The notes: generated by a model from the sequence alone, not told the origin. A stretch of 24,742 nucleotides of DNA from JARICQ01 sp964428475 (GCA_964428475.1 CAYRYO010000025.1:1-24742), one strand, 5' to 3'. Positions 1 through 8,765 are shown, counted from the stretch's first letter. Made by a program: numbers and translations.

Positions 1-502
1 GTTTAATAAAGTATTCATTGCCTCTCTTGACCATGTATCCAGCATTTAAATTCCTAGCTATAGCTGGAGACCCTACTATTCCCAGTACCTTTTTATACTG
101 CTTGTTAAGTACATTGCTACCTGCTACATTCCTATAAAGAAATTTAACATCTTCAATTTCATCTTTTATATTGCTATGGCTTAATATTTGAGAATTTGTT
201 CTGACCATTCCTCTTATGGTATTTGCAGGTATTGCATAATTGCCTCCTGTATTTTTAAAGAACTTCAAATTATTTGCTTCATCTTTTTCTGCAGATACAA
301 TAATTGGTGTTTTTGCTTTTAATGTGTATTCAAAATATCCTCTTAACAATGTCTTACCATCACTATCTGTGAAATTATCGTGGGTTGGCAATTCATCTAT
401 GTTTTTATATCTAACTACACTTGTCTCTGGTAAGCTTATAAAATTGTATGGAGAGACGCTGTATTTACCCAGTGGCTTATTGTTTATTTTTATTGGCTTC
501 AC
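1..502 (-). CDS. Partial RAMP protein, TIGR03986-like, of type III-D CRISPR effector (3' end outside window)
   Basis: The reading frame opens at a GTG at 502 and stays open for 167 codons to the window edge, so the C-terminal part is missing. A strong GGGGGAG Shine-Dalgarno lies just upstream inside the end of csx19, whose stop is one base away. The visible N-terminal half has the opening SPYNFISLPE, then LPTHDNF, a TPIIVSAEKDE strand, and the IPANTIRGMVRTN glycine/arginine motif typical of RAMP (Cas7/Cas5-like) folds. This order (PYNF.PLPE, then LP.HD.F, then IP..T.RGM.R) is what I know from the TIGR03986 family of RAMP proteins associated with type III-D loci; full members are several hundred residues long. 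Inference: it is a backbone subunit of the same crRNA-guided complex as its neighbours, being the last visible gene of the operon. Confidence 0.85.
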   Translation of the reverse strand, partial: MKPIKINNKPLGKYSVSPYNFISLPETSVVRYKNIDELPTHDNFTDSDGKTLLRGYFEYTLKAKTPIIVSAEKDEANNLKFFKNTGGNYAIPANTIRGMVRTNSQILSHSNIKDEIEDVKFLYRNVAGSNVLNKQYKKVLGIVGSPAIARNLNAGYMVKRGNEYFIK

Positions 503-503
503 C

Positions 504-965
504 TTATTTCTCCCCCTTGAAAATTAATTTAGAAGGTTTTGTATATCTTATATAGGCTTGACTGTCATAGTCATAATCTATATATCTTCTAGATGTCATT
601 TTTTCTGGATACTGTCTCTTTTTATCTCTTGGATATAAAAGTGATGTTTTTTCTATATAGTTTGCATCTCCATTTTCAATAAATATTGTTCCATAGCAAT
701 TATCATCATCTCTAAATATCCTTATTTCTCTTTTCTCATCGAAAATCCTGGCTTCAATAATGTTATCTATATCTAAATTTATATTTTCAATTTCATCTGA
801 TTCAACGCAGTCGAAATTATATACTATTCCATATTTAAATCCTATTTCCTTTAGAGTTTCTTTATTTACTATCTTTTCTATACTAAACTCACCATCAATA
901 TGGTATTTTAAAGTTTCTAATATTGTTTCTTTATTTAATTTATATAGATCATATCCCTTCTGCAT
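504..965 (-). CDS. csx19: Csx19 family protein, type III-D subunit
   Basis: 153 aa. ATG at 965 is preceded by AGGAGG with 7-nt spacing, and the gene overlaps the end of the upstream Cas7 fusion by 17 bp, so the two are translationally linked. The protein has no catalytic motif I recognise. The segment EARIFDEKREIRIFRDDD followed by a C-terminal YIDYD...YIRYTKPSKL stretch matches my memory of Csx19 (TIGR03984), a small subunit-like protein found only in type III-D effector complexes, of similar length. Position between a Cas7 protein and a TIGR03986 RAMP protein fits that. The family is divergent and the call leans on context as much as on sequence. Inference: structural subunit of the effector, without enzymatic activity. 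Confidence 0.75.
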   Translation of the reverse strand: MQKGYDLYKLNKETILETLKYHIDGEFSIEKIVNKETLKEIGFKYGIVYNFDCVESDEIENINLDIDNIIEARIFDEKREIRIFRDDDNCYGTIFIENGDANYIEKTSLLYPRDKKRQYPEKMTSRRYIDYDYDSQAYIRYTKPSKLIFKGEK

Positions 966-2244
966 GGTTGACCTCCTGCTTGATTGTCTTTACAGTTTTT
1001 ATATATTTATCTAAGTATTCTTTATTAGATATAGTTTTTTCTGTAAAGTTTATTTCTATTTTTACTTTTTCTTCTATTATAGTCATATTCTCTGCCTTAA
1101 ATCGACCTCTACCAATACTAGCATCTCCACCTATGCTTAGATTTTCACTTCCAAAATCTTTTAGGGCTAATGCTATTATACCTATGGCATATTTGTCTTC
1201 TTCTATATTACCACTCTTTTTATATATAATAGAAAATTCTATAGAACCTTGGACTGGAGAATCATTCATCAGTCCAGTCTTTCTGGCTCCCCCTGTAAAT
1301 CTATCTATATTTATCCTGTTATAGTCTGAATCTTCAAAGTCACTAGTATCTATTATGGATTCGGTTACAAGTACTCTGCTCAATGCATTTTTTTGTCCAT
1401 CATCTGTTTTTATATCTCCAAACATAGCTCTTGAAATATCTATGTCACCGAGATAATTAGATATTCTTTCTATCCTAGATCTTAAAGTTCCTTTAAAGCT
1501 ACTGCCTGGAATAATATAGTCATCATCTGACATTATGTTTTTATTGTCCACGTCTTTTGGATCATAGTTTTCTGAGCTTCCAATTAATACTGGTGTAGTA
1601 AAACTACCTTTAATCTCAAATTTTACAAAATCAGTATAGTCTCCCTTATCTAGTACCTTTTTACTTACATCTACTATATTGGAGTAATCATCTTTGATGT
1701 AGTCAATCCATTGTCTTTTATTATTAAAATCAAAATCTATTTCTTGGACTTTTTTTACTTTGAAAATTCCAAGTCCATTGCTCTTGTTTCCACCAATTCT
1801 TATTAGTGTTTCATCTAAGGCATTTAAGCACTTATATATTAATCCCTTATTTTCTATAGCATTTTCACTTTTACTATCTATTTTAAAATCCAATTGAAAA
1901 ATCAAACCTTTTTTAAGATACAATTTTTCAACTTTAGATCCAGCTTGACTACTTCCCATCTTGTAATTTGTTTGTACTCCTGTCCTGACCTCAAATCCTT
2001 TGATTTTTGCAAAAGAATCCTTAATATATATACTGCTTTTAATGCTATTTCCTCTAGCGTCCCCAAACAATTCTTCTGAATCCCTTTCTATGAAATCCAA
2101 ATATGCCCTAAAGGCGCCTGTGATTGTCGTTGCTGGAATATATGCCATTCCAGTCTCATCATCTAAAAGTATACCTTCGTCACCAGATATATATAGTGGC
2201 GCTATGCTTTCTATCTCAGCTTTAATTACAGAAATATATTTCAA
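949..2244 (-). CDS. Tandem Cas7-Cas7 (Csm3-like) RAMP fusion, type III-D
   Basis: 431 aa with two Csm3-like halves. Half 1 (about 1-170) has GDEGILLDDETGMAYIPA with Asp22 at the position of the Csm3 target-cleaving Asp, then TTITG (39-43), and a glycine loop IGGNKSNGLG (150-159). Half 2 (about 205-390) has DVDNKNIM with Asp233 as the equivalent Asp, IPGSSFKG (245-252), the thumb-like IDRFTGGARKTGL (313-325) and the loop IGGDASIGRGRF (371-382). A lysine/glutamate-rich tail follows. Start is TTG at 2244, overlapping the csx10 stop in TTGA, with GGGGG 7 nt upstream. Known: Cas7 subunits coat the crRNA and cut target RNA at 6-nt steps. Inference: this chain supplies two backbone positions and perhaps two RNA cuts. 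The alignments of the Asp residues were made by eye. Confidence 0.87.
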   Translation of the reverse strand: MKYISVIKAEIESIAPLYISGDEGILLDDETGMAYIPATTITGAFRAYLDFIERDSEELFGDARGNSIKSSIYIKDSFAKIKGFEVRTGVQTNYKMGSSQAGSKVEKLYLKKGLIFQLDFKIDSKSENAIENKGLIYKCLNALDETLIRIGGNKSNGLGIFKVKKVQEIDFDFNNKRQWIDYIKDDYSNIVDVSKKVLDKGDYTDFVKFEIKGSFTTPVLIGSSENYDPKDVDNKNIMSDDDYIIPGSSFKGTLRSRIERISNYLGDIDISRAMFGDIKTDDGQKNALSRVLVTESIIDTSDFEDSDYNRINIDRFTGGARKTGLMNDSPVQGSIEFSIIYKKSGNIEEDKYAIGIIALALKDFGSENLSIGGDASIGRGRFKAENMTIIEEKVKIEINFTEKTISNKEYLDKYIKTVKTIKQEVNHAEGI

Positions 2245-3797
2245 TGTTCAGCCCCCTTTCGAATTTGATATCTAAATAATTCTAATATGGTTTTCATATT
2301 GTATTTATATATATCATTTTTATTTATATCTGATTTTAGTCCTCCAATTTCTATGTGTTTTACATGTGAAGCTTGATTTAAACTAGCAATATCGGTGCTG
2401 TTTTTTACAAATTGATTTAAAAAGTCTATAAATCTCCCATTTTCATATCTAAGCTTGATAATCTGCTTGTACGATTCACTTCTTTTTTGAAATATATGCT
2501 TTATATATCTATCATATTTTTCTTTTCCTTCATCTGGATTTTCATATATCAATGACTCGAATAAGCCCTTTAGATTTCCCCATTGACTCCTATTCATACA
2601 GGTAGTATTTCCTATTTTCTCATCTAAAGCAATTATCTTACTACTTATATCTGCTTCCAATCTATTGCTGTAAATCTTATTTATTATATCTTTTAATTGG
2701 CTTTCTTCATCTCTATTTAATTTAGGTAAAGTAGATGTGTTTTCTTTGCTAGTTTCTGTATTTTCTTTTCTAATTAGAGTTTTTTCTCCTAGCCCATCCA
2801 CTATGATAAATCTTCCAAAGCCATCTAACTTTCTCTCACCTATTCCTCTATCCATGAATTCTAAAGCTAAATCCATATCCACGTCTCCGCTAATTTCATA
2901 TTTAAATACAGATCCTGCTTTAATAGCTTTGATATTAGGTGTATGACAATTCCACTTATTGTTAAAGTTTGTAACATTTTTGATTTCTATTGCACTGTCT
3001 AGTAGTTTTACGTCATTTAAGTTCAATCTTTCACAGATGTAATTGCCATCTACAAATGTCTTATATTCGCCCAATTCATTCCTAAATATAATATCAGACA
3101 TGGCTATCAAATAAATATCTTGTTGGAAATCCCCTTTTAAATTGTTGTATTCTGGATTTGATTCCACTACTCTAAGGTTTTTAAGTTTGCATTTCCCATA
3201 TCCACTTCCCTTGGATCCCCCTAGGTAAACTATGGTATTTTGGAATAATTCTATTATCTCATCTAGATATTTATCATCTTCAACTTTGATAATTCCCTCA
3301 AATACTTGTCCAGCTCGTATGGATTCATATCTAAATAATATCTTCTCAGCTTTATTTAGATGAAGATTTGAGGTTTTTGGTATTCTTAACTTGAAATATT
3401 TATCTTCATCATATCCTACAAATTCAGATTCTCTTGCCTTTTCATATCCAGGATCTAATTTAACATCTAATCCCAAGATCAAAGGTATTTGTCCCATAGA
3501 GCTTTTTAATTGCTCTTTTGGTGCAAAATATGCATTGGGAAAAGGTATGCTTCTGTACTCCCCGAATTTAGGATAGGCATTTAAAAATTTAATCTTTCCA
3601 TTTAAAAGTTTTTCCCTATGCTCTCCTTGATTTATATCTGTGATTTTTTTATTTTGTATGTATTTATATATATATGCTCCGCGGATAGCTGTACCTGGTA
3701 TATATTCCATGGTATCTTCTGAATTTAATTGACTGCTTGTGCTGGAAAACTTTAGGTTTTCACATGCCTCTACATCGTATAGTAAATATTTAATCAA
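2241..3797 (-). CDS. csx10: Csx10 (Cas5-type RAMP), type III-D
   Basis: 518 aa. The opening YDVEACENLKFSS...MEYIPGTAIRGAYIYKYI (residues 7-47) is the Csx10 hallmark, the Cas5-like subunit of type III-D that normally holds the crRNA 5' tag. Glycine-rich RAMP loops occur at 193-202 (GGSKGSGYGK) and 318-329 (GIGERKLDGFGR), so two RRM-like domains fill about 1-340. After an acidic/Thr linker, residues about 360-518 look mostly helical and charged, including NRSQWGNLKGLF (402-413). That tail could be a built-in small-subunit-like (Cas11) domain, since no separate one is visible; this is inference. Start is TTG at 3797 with GAGGTG 7 nt upstream; it overlaps the preceding cas7 stop by 8 bp. Confidence 0.87.
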   Translation of the reverse strand: MIKYLLYDVEACENLKFSSTSSQLNSEDTMEYIPGTAIRGAYIYKYIQNKKITDINQGEHREKLLNGKIKFLNAYPKFGEYRSIPFPNAYFAPKEQLKSSMGQIPLILGLDVKLDPGYEKARESEFVGYDEDKYFKLRIPKTSNLHLNKAEKILFRYESIRAGQVFEGIIKVEDDKYLDEIIELFQNTIVYLGGSKGSGYGKCKLKNLRVVESNPEYNNLKGDFQQDIYLIAMSDIIFRNELGEYKTFVDGNYICERLNLNDVKLLDSAIEIKNVTNFNNKWNCHTPNIKAIKAGSVFKYEISGDVDMDLALEFMDRGIGERKLDGFGRFIIVDGLGEKTLIRKENTETSKENTSTLPKLNRDEESQLKDIINKIYSNRLEADISSKIIALDEKIGNTTCMNRSQWGNLKGLFESLIYENPDEGKEKYDRYIKHIFQKRSESYKQIIKLRYENGRFIDFLNQFVKNSTDIASLNQASHVKHIEIGGLKSDINKNDIYKYNMKTILELFRYQIRKGAEH

Positions 3798-4449
3798 GCT
3801 TTTTCACCTCTTCTACAAATCTATTGATATAAAAATCAGTTTTATCATTATATTCATTGCCTTCAAGTATTAAAAGTCTACAGTCTATCTCACCCTTGCC
3901 CCTAGCTCTCATTGTACCTATGTGTTTTAGCGATTTAACACTAAATGCCAATAGCTCCAATTCTTCTTCAGATAATCTTCTTTCACAGTTTAGCTCTACC
4001 TCAAATTCCAGTCCTCTTCTTATCACTCGTATTTGCCTTAGAGATCCCTTCCTTGCTGATCCATCGCTTTCAGTGCTGGAAAATCTTCTGCTAGCAGTCA
4101 ATGCCTCTTTTATTTCAAATGCTTTGATTTCATTGGAATTTATTCCGTATTTTAATATTTCTCTTATGTTTTCTTTCAATCTGCAGTCTGAAAACTTAAG
4201 GTTTTGCCATATTTCTTGTCCTTGATTTTCATCTCCTAGTAGATCTCTAATCAATTTATTATCTTTGCCTAAGACTTTAACTGCATTTTCCATTTCTTCT
4301 CTAAGGTTTCCTTTAAAAGTCTTTGCTTTCATAAAGGGGAATCCATCTTTATCGTATACAATTTCCAAGTCTACAGAGCCAGGAACTGCATGTCCACTAC
4401 CAAATACGGTCTCTGTGAGTAATTTGATAGTTATCTTATAGTTTTTCAT
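3790..4449 (-). CDS. Single-domain Cas7 (Csm3-like) RAMP protein
   Basis: 219 aa from the ATG at 4449. An ATG six codons earlier (4467) is in frame, but AGGGGGA lies between them and serves the downstream ATG, so 4449 is the better start; the gene overlaps the cas10 stop by 14 bp. Features of a Cas7/Csm3-type RAMP: FGSGHAVPGSVDLEIVYD near the N terminus with Asp27 where Csm3 has its RNA-cleaving Asp, KAKTFKGNLR (41-50) for the usual IPGSS.KG.LR, a thumb region SRRFSSTESDGSARKGSLRQ (120-139), and the C-terminal glycine loop HIGTMRARGKGEI (176-188). Inference: a backbone subunit that also cuts target RNA. It is distinct from the two halves of the Cas7 fusion two genes downstream. Confidence 0.88.
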   Translation of the reverse strand: MKNYKITIKLLTETVFGSGHAVPGSVDLEIVYDKDGFPFMKAKTFKGNLREEMENAVKVLGKDNKLIRDLLGDENQGQEIWQNLKFSDCRLKENIREILKYGINSNEIKAFEIKEALTASRRFSSTESDGSARKGSLRQIRVIRRGLEFEVELNCERRLSEEELELLAFSVKSLKHIGTMRARGKGEIDCRLLILEGNEYNDKTDFYINRFVEEVKKLD

Positions 4450-5968
4450 TTTCTTCCCCCTCTGCATTAAATCTTATATACATGTCCAATACTTCTATTG
4501 CATCGTAGTAGATACAGGTACTTCCATTAAAGCAATATTCTCCTACTGTGTTTTTTAGGCTACCAAGGAGACCTGTTATATTATTAGATTGCAAAAATAA
4601 TTCTGTTTCTTTTTCTCCTTTCCTGAGTATTTCTCTAAGCTCTTTTATTTTATTTCTAGCTATCATGCTTTCATTTATATTCTCATAAGCCTGGATAAAA
4701 TTATCATAAGTTCTCCATTCGCCATCATTTCCATTGTTGAGATATAGAGGCCTCATAGATAAGTTTTTATTATCTATTACAGTTCTGTACTGTTCTTGTC
4801 TTATCTCACTTATGTTTCCTATCAAATCACCTTGCTCTACATGCCAATCCAAAAGTGAATAATCACCGTCTGGATATTCATCTCTAAGTCTAGTTTTGGC
4901 ATTGCCACATAGATCTTCTGCAAGTTCATATGCTCTAACAAAAGGATAACTTGTCCTAACTATAGCTATTCCTGCACAGGCATTTAAATCATACATTTGT
5001 CCATCGTATATTTCTATCTTGCTTTTACTCAAATACTCTAAAAACACCCTAGCAGTTTCTATTCCTATTTTCCCATTGGTGACATATGTAATATCATCAC
5101 CTGCTACGATAATTGGGATAATTGGAAACTTCCCTTCATCTATTGCTGTATCTTCTAGAAGTTTATCTTTGTTTGCTTGAATTGCCTTTGTCATTTCAAT
5201 AAAAGACTGTTCATATAGTTCTTTTATTTTTTTACTAAAAGCTTTTAATGCACTTATATATTGACTATTGACCATCTCGTAGTTTCCATCTTGATATTTG
5301 TCTTTAAATATCTCTCTTAGACTATCTACCTTTTGGCCCATTTTATTTCCATCAATATGAACTACGGCTATGTAGTTCTTATCTCCCCTTACTAGATCAT
5401 TAAAAACTGTAGTTTCCTTGCCCTGTGGTATTAATTTATTGAATTTTTCACTTCTATGTCTGGAATGTTCTAATTTGAGTTTTATTTCTTCACTTATATC
5501 CTTGCTTTTATTTGTATTAAAATTCAATTCACTTTCAACGGCAACAAGTCCTGTAGATGTACATCTTTTTTCTATTCCAAAGGAAGTTTGTTGTCCACTA
5601 TGCAGTCTTCTGTTTTTCTTTATAGCTAGTCTTCTATATGCTTCTCCCATCACTTCTATTATCTTATCTTTTTTCTTGTCGTAATTTACTTTTATCATAA
5701 ATATTTCTATTCCTGGATACTTTCTGAGTATATTCTCACTTATAGATTTAATAAACTCTTTTGAATCTTCCTCAGTGTCAAATCTATATAGACTGCTACC
5801 CCCACCATTATATACTAGATTTTCACTGTAACTACTATCTATGCTACTAGGCAATTCTTCTACTACCTTTTCTACTATTATAGATGCTCCTATATTTTCC
5901 TTTAGCGTATTACTTTCAAAGATATAATTTTGTTTTCTAGAAACTTCCCATAATACCAATGATTCCAT
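4436..5968 (-). CDS. cas10: Cas10, HD-less, with AGDD cyclase motif
   Basis: 510 aa, the large subunit of the type III complex. The chain begins directly with the first Palm-like domain (LWEVSRKQNYIFESNTLKEN, 6-25, with GAS following) and lacks the N-terminal HD nuclease domain. The cyclase core is visible: AVVHIDGNKMGQKV with Asp206, and VAGDDITY with Asp291-Asp292, the GGDD motif with its first Gly replaced by Ala. GIEKRCTSTGLVAVE and CAGIAIVRTSYPFVRAYELAEDL are further Cas10 signatures. Known: Cas10 Palm domains make cyclic oligoadenylates on target RNA binding. AGDEF variants of the related GGDEF cyclases are active, and the adjacent CARF-HEPN effector implies signalling works here; that is inference. 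With no HD domain, target ssDNA cleavage by this subunit is not expected. ATG at 5968 has GGGAGG upstream, 12 bp after the effector gene. Confidence 0.9.
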   Translation of the reverse strand: MESLVLWEVSRKQNYIFESNTLKENIGASIIVEKVVEELPSSIDSSYSENLVYNGGGSSLYRFDTEEDSKEFIKSISENILRKYPGIEIFMIKVNYDKKKDKIIEVMGEAYRRLAIKKNRRLHSGQQTSFGIEKRCTSTGLVAVESELNFNTNKSKDISEEIKLKLEHSRHRSEKFNKLIPQGKETTVFNDLVRGDKNYIAVVHIDGNKMGQKVDSLREIFKDKYQDGNYEMVNSQYISALKAFSKKIKELYEQSFIEMTKAIQANKDKLLEDTAIDEGKFPIIPIIVAGDDITYVTNGKIGIETARVFLEYLSKSKIEIYDGQMYDLNACAGIAIVRTSYPFVRAYELAEDLCGNAKTRLRDEYPDGDYSLLDWHVEQGDLIGNISEIRQEQYRTVIDNKNLSMRPLYLNNGNDGEWRTYDNFIQAYENINESMIARNKIKELREILRKGEKETELFLQSNNITGLLGSLKNTVGEYCFNGSTCIYYDAIEVLDMYIRFNAEGEENEKL

Positions 5969-5980
5969 TTTAAGCCTCCC

Positions 5981-8614
5981 TTAATTACTTATTTCATTGT
6001 AATTTCTATATCTTAATTTGTTTATAATAATACCTTTAAGCTCAGCTTCACTTTTGTTAAATACTAGACTAATATACTTTAATACTGCATCTTCAAATCC
6101 TTTATCTGGTGAAAATATAGTATTAAATCCATGATTTAAATTTAGACTATTTCTATAAATTCTAAGTTCATGCAGTTTGTTTCTAAGTTTTCTGTCATCT
6201 ATTTTATTTATTTTATCAATAGTTTTTTCTTCTTCACCCTTTGTTAGTATAATTCCTGCAAGTTCTATTGTGCTTACAAGACGTATTATATAACTCTGCA
6301 AATCAACATCTTTCATCATCAATGCTCCATTGTATCTTTCTAAAACCATATAGATTATTTCATCTTTTGTATGGAATTCTCTGTATATTCTTTGATTATT
6401 AATTTTTTTCTCTTCCTGCATTTCTGCAATTTTCGCAAGAAATCTAGCTATTGTTTGGATTCCATAGATCTCATCCTTGCTCAAATATTTTTCTTCAATC
6501 TTTATATCCCTATAGTTAAAGTCATTTCTAAGCTCATATAATTTAGAAAAATAGTATATTTTTTGTATTTCATCAATTTGATTGTCTATCTTATATTCTG
6601 TTAAAATCTTCTGTGATCTTTTAAGCCTATTTTCTATTTCTTTGGATAATCTCCTAGCACCTTTGAAGTTATTTGATAGGTACATTTCTTCTAATGCCCT
6701 TCTTTCAACTGTATTAAATATATCATTTGGATTTAATAGTATGCTTAAATATTCTGTTCCATACTCTGCTATATCGTCTTTATATCCTTCAAAATCCAAA
6801 TATATTATATCTATATTGCTATGAAATGTAGCTGCTAAATAGGCAGAAGCCACTGTTGGCTTTTTGCCACCTGTTATATCCACTGCTATATTCTTTAGGG
6901 GATAATTTTTGATTTCTTCTGATATTATTCTAAATACTTCGGCTGTATCACTATCACCCTTGGTCTCTATACATATTAATTTTGCTCTTATATCCATCAT
7001 ATCCAAGTATTCTTTGAATACTCCTTTGTATTTCAAACTGCCTCCTGTAAATATCAATACTATTTCCTCATCTGGTCTCAATACAGCTAGGCTTAACATG
7101 GTTGTATATGGAGAAAATCCTATTGTATAAATCCCTATATTGTATTTATTATTTTCTATTTGTTTATTTATTGGCTTTTCAGTGAATAACTTGATATATT
7201 CCATTAAATCTTTATCCTTGCTTTGAATTAAATCTAGAATCTTATTTTGATCACTTCTTGATTTTTTAAGTTTTGCACTATCAAATGATGTATTCAAAAC
7301 TTTTCGACAATCTTTTCTACAAGGATCCTTTAGTTTTAATTTATCCAGATCTACAATATCTTCAAATTCACTTATGGATTTATTTATTTCCTTTTTAAAT
7401 TTATCAGGACTACTAGGACCAGTCCTATATCCACCGTGATTTAAATCATTTCTATATTCCCCGATTTTATTAAATAGTTTAGCTAGTTTTTCATCAACAT
7501 AAGGGTCTACTTTTTCTTTTATATCTAAATACTCTTCTCTAACCTTAAAGTCTTTGTCACTACGACTGCAGTTTATCACGTTTTCTATTCCAAGCCTATT
7601 TGGAGCATCGTCAATATCCATATTAGCTGCTATACATACAAAGCTTACAATATTTTCTCTAAGCAATGTGTAAGCTTGTTGAACCAAGTTTAATTCACTA
7701 CAGAGTTTTACAGTATAATGAATGTCTTTTAGTATATCTCCTGAGTACATACTTACTCTTTGATATATTTTATCTAGAATTTCTCTAAATGGCTTTAATT
7801 CATCTATATTTATTTCCCTTACATCTTCAAGTGCCTTTTTAAGCCCAAATCCATCTTTTGATATATTCATGCCTCTAGCTGTATATAGGCTCTTTGAAAA
7901 ACTCTCTAGTAATGCATTTACATCAGTTAAATATGCTGATTCTTCGTCACTTCTTCGTATCTTTTTCTTATATTCTCTTATGGTTTGAGATACTCTATTG
8001 TTAAGAGAAGTAGTATCTCCTGTGCTAATAAATTTTTCAGCACCTATGGTCCAATCTGTTATTGAATTATATATTGACAAGTCTATTATGGGTGCTATAC
8101 CCCCATTTTGGGCATCAAAAGCACCATAGTATATGCCTTTTATTGATATATTTTTTATAAATTTCGCATAGCTTGCAATTGACATCATAATAATAGGGAT
8201 TGATCTAAAAGAATGTGTTATATCAATATAAAGTTCATCTCCATCTTCCAATACATCAAAAATACTATCAAAGTTATCCCATATTTCACTTTCATTTTGA
8301 CCATTCTTTAATTCAATTTCTTTATATGGTATATCTTTATTGTCTAAAATTTCCTCAAGACCTACCATATACACCTCTTTTTCCTCTGAAGTTTTAAAAT
8401 TTCTTATCAATTTATTTCCGCTCTGCCAGTTTAACCTCCTACTAATATCAGTAAGTCCTATGTATAAAATTGCATCTTCTCCTACTAATTTATGAACTGC
8501 TTCTTGAACAAATCTGGTCTCAATTATATTGTCATTGCCCTTCTTATCTTGGAAACCATATTTTACATTGGAATAATTGCCACTTCCTAAAAAACTTATT
8601 ATCTTTTTGCCCAT
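5981..8614 (-). CDS. Fused Csx1-like plus Csm6-like effector: CARF-HEPN-CARF-HEPN
   Basis: 877 aa, first gene of the operon. Unit 1 (1-425) is TM1812/Csx1-like: IISFLGSGNY (5-14), RFVQEAV, then DITHSFRSIP (131-140) and KGIYYGAFDA, ending in a HEPN motif RNDLNH (Arg388-x4-His393). A linker with DPCRKDCRK follows. Unit 2 (490-877) is Csm6/Cas02710-like: GIYTIGFSPYTTMLSLAVLRP, DITGGKKPTVASAYLAA (579-595), LNPNDIFNTVERRALEEM, and a C-terminal RNSLNLNH (Arg821-x6-His828) as HEPN motif. Known: CARF domains bind cyclic oligoadenylates from Cas10 and switch on HEPN RNases, which act as dimers. Inference: the chain may be a built-in heterodimer, or read two messenger types. ATG at 8614 has GGGGTG 7 nt upstream. 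A TATAAT promoter precedes it. Confidence 0.88.
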   Translation of the reverse strand: MGKKIISFLGSGNYSNVKYGFQDKKGNDNIIETRFVQEAVHKLVGEDAILYIGLTDISRRLNWQSGNKLIRNFKTSEEKEVYMVGLEEILDNKDIPYKEIELKNGQNESEIWDNFDSIFDVLEDGDELYIDITHSFRSIPIIMMSIASYAKFIKNISIKGIYYGAFDAQNGGIAPIIDLSIYNSITDWTIGAEKFISTGDTTSLNNRVSQTIREYKKKIRRSDEESAYLTDVNALLESFSKSLYTARGMNISKDGFGLKKALEDVREINIDELKPFREILDKIYQRVSMYSGDILKDIHYTVKLCSELNLVQQAYTLLRENIVSFVCIAANMDIDDAPNRLGIENVINCSRSDKDFKVREEYLDIKEKVDPYVDEKLAKLFNKIGEYRNDLNHGGYRTGPSSPDKFKKEINKSISEFEDIVDLDKLKLKDPCRKDCRKVLNTSFDSAKLKKSRSDQNKILDLIQSKDKDLMEYIKLFTEKPINKQIENNKYNIGIYTIGFSPYTTMLSLAVLRPDEEIVLIFTGGSLKYKGVFKEYLDMMDIRAKLICIETKGDSDTAEVFRIISEEIKNYPLKNIAVDITGGKKPTVASAYLAATFHSNIDIIYLDFEGYKDDIAEYGTEYLSILLNPNDIFNTVERRALEEMYLSNNFKGARRLSKEIENRLKRSQKILTEYKIDNQIDEIQKIYYFSKLYELRNDFNYRDIKIEEKYLSKDEIYGIQTIARFLAKIAEMQEEKKINNQRIYREFHTKDEIIYMVLERYNGALMMKDVDLQSYIIRLVSTIELAGIILTKGEEEKTIDKINKIDDRKLRNKLHELRIYRNSLNLNHGFNTIFSPDKGFEDAVLKYISLVFNKSEAELKGIIINKLRYRNYNEISN

Positions 8615-8639
8615 ATTAATTCACCCCAATCATACATCC

Positions 8640-8669
8640 ATTATATCTTATATTTGGCATAAATGACAA
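8640..8669 (-). promoter_or_regulatory. Promoter of the cas effector operon
   Basis: On the minus strand TTGTCA (8664-8669) and TATAAT (8640-8645) are separated by 18 bp, a good vegetative sigma factor match. The start point would fall near 8633, about 20 nt ahead of the effector ATG at 8614, leaving room for the GGGGTG ribosome site. Confidence 0.7.
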
Positions 8670-8721
8670 ATATCCTTATTCTTTTACAATTTTTTATTAA
8701 ATTTGTTGAAATATGCACTTA

Positions 8722-8765
8722 AACACAAAAACAACCTTGCTAAAAAGCAAAGTTGTTTTTGTGTT
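8722..8765 (-). terminator. Hairpin terminator closing the mini CRISPR array
   Basis: Two 19-nt arms (8722-8740 and 8747-8765) pair with one mismatch around the loop TAAAAA. On the minus strand the 3' arm contains a U-rich run (GTTTTTGTGTTT). It lies after the repeats and before the cas operon promoter, so it probably ends the pre-crRNA transcript; it could also act for plus-strand transcripts. Confidence 0.6.

Noticed and set aside
4436..5968. Cas10 cyclase inactive because GGDD is missing
   Set aside because: Both Asp residues remain (AGDD), Asp206 is present, and a CARF-HEPN effector is in the same operon; inactivation is not supported.
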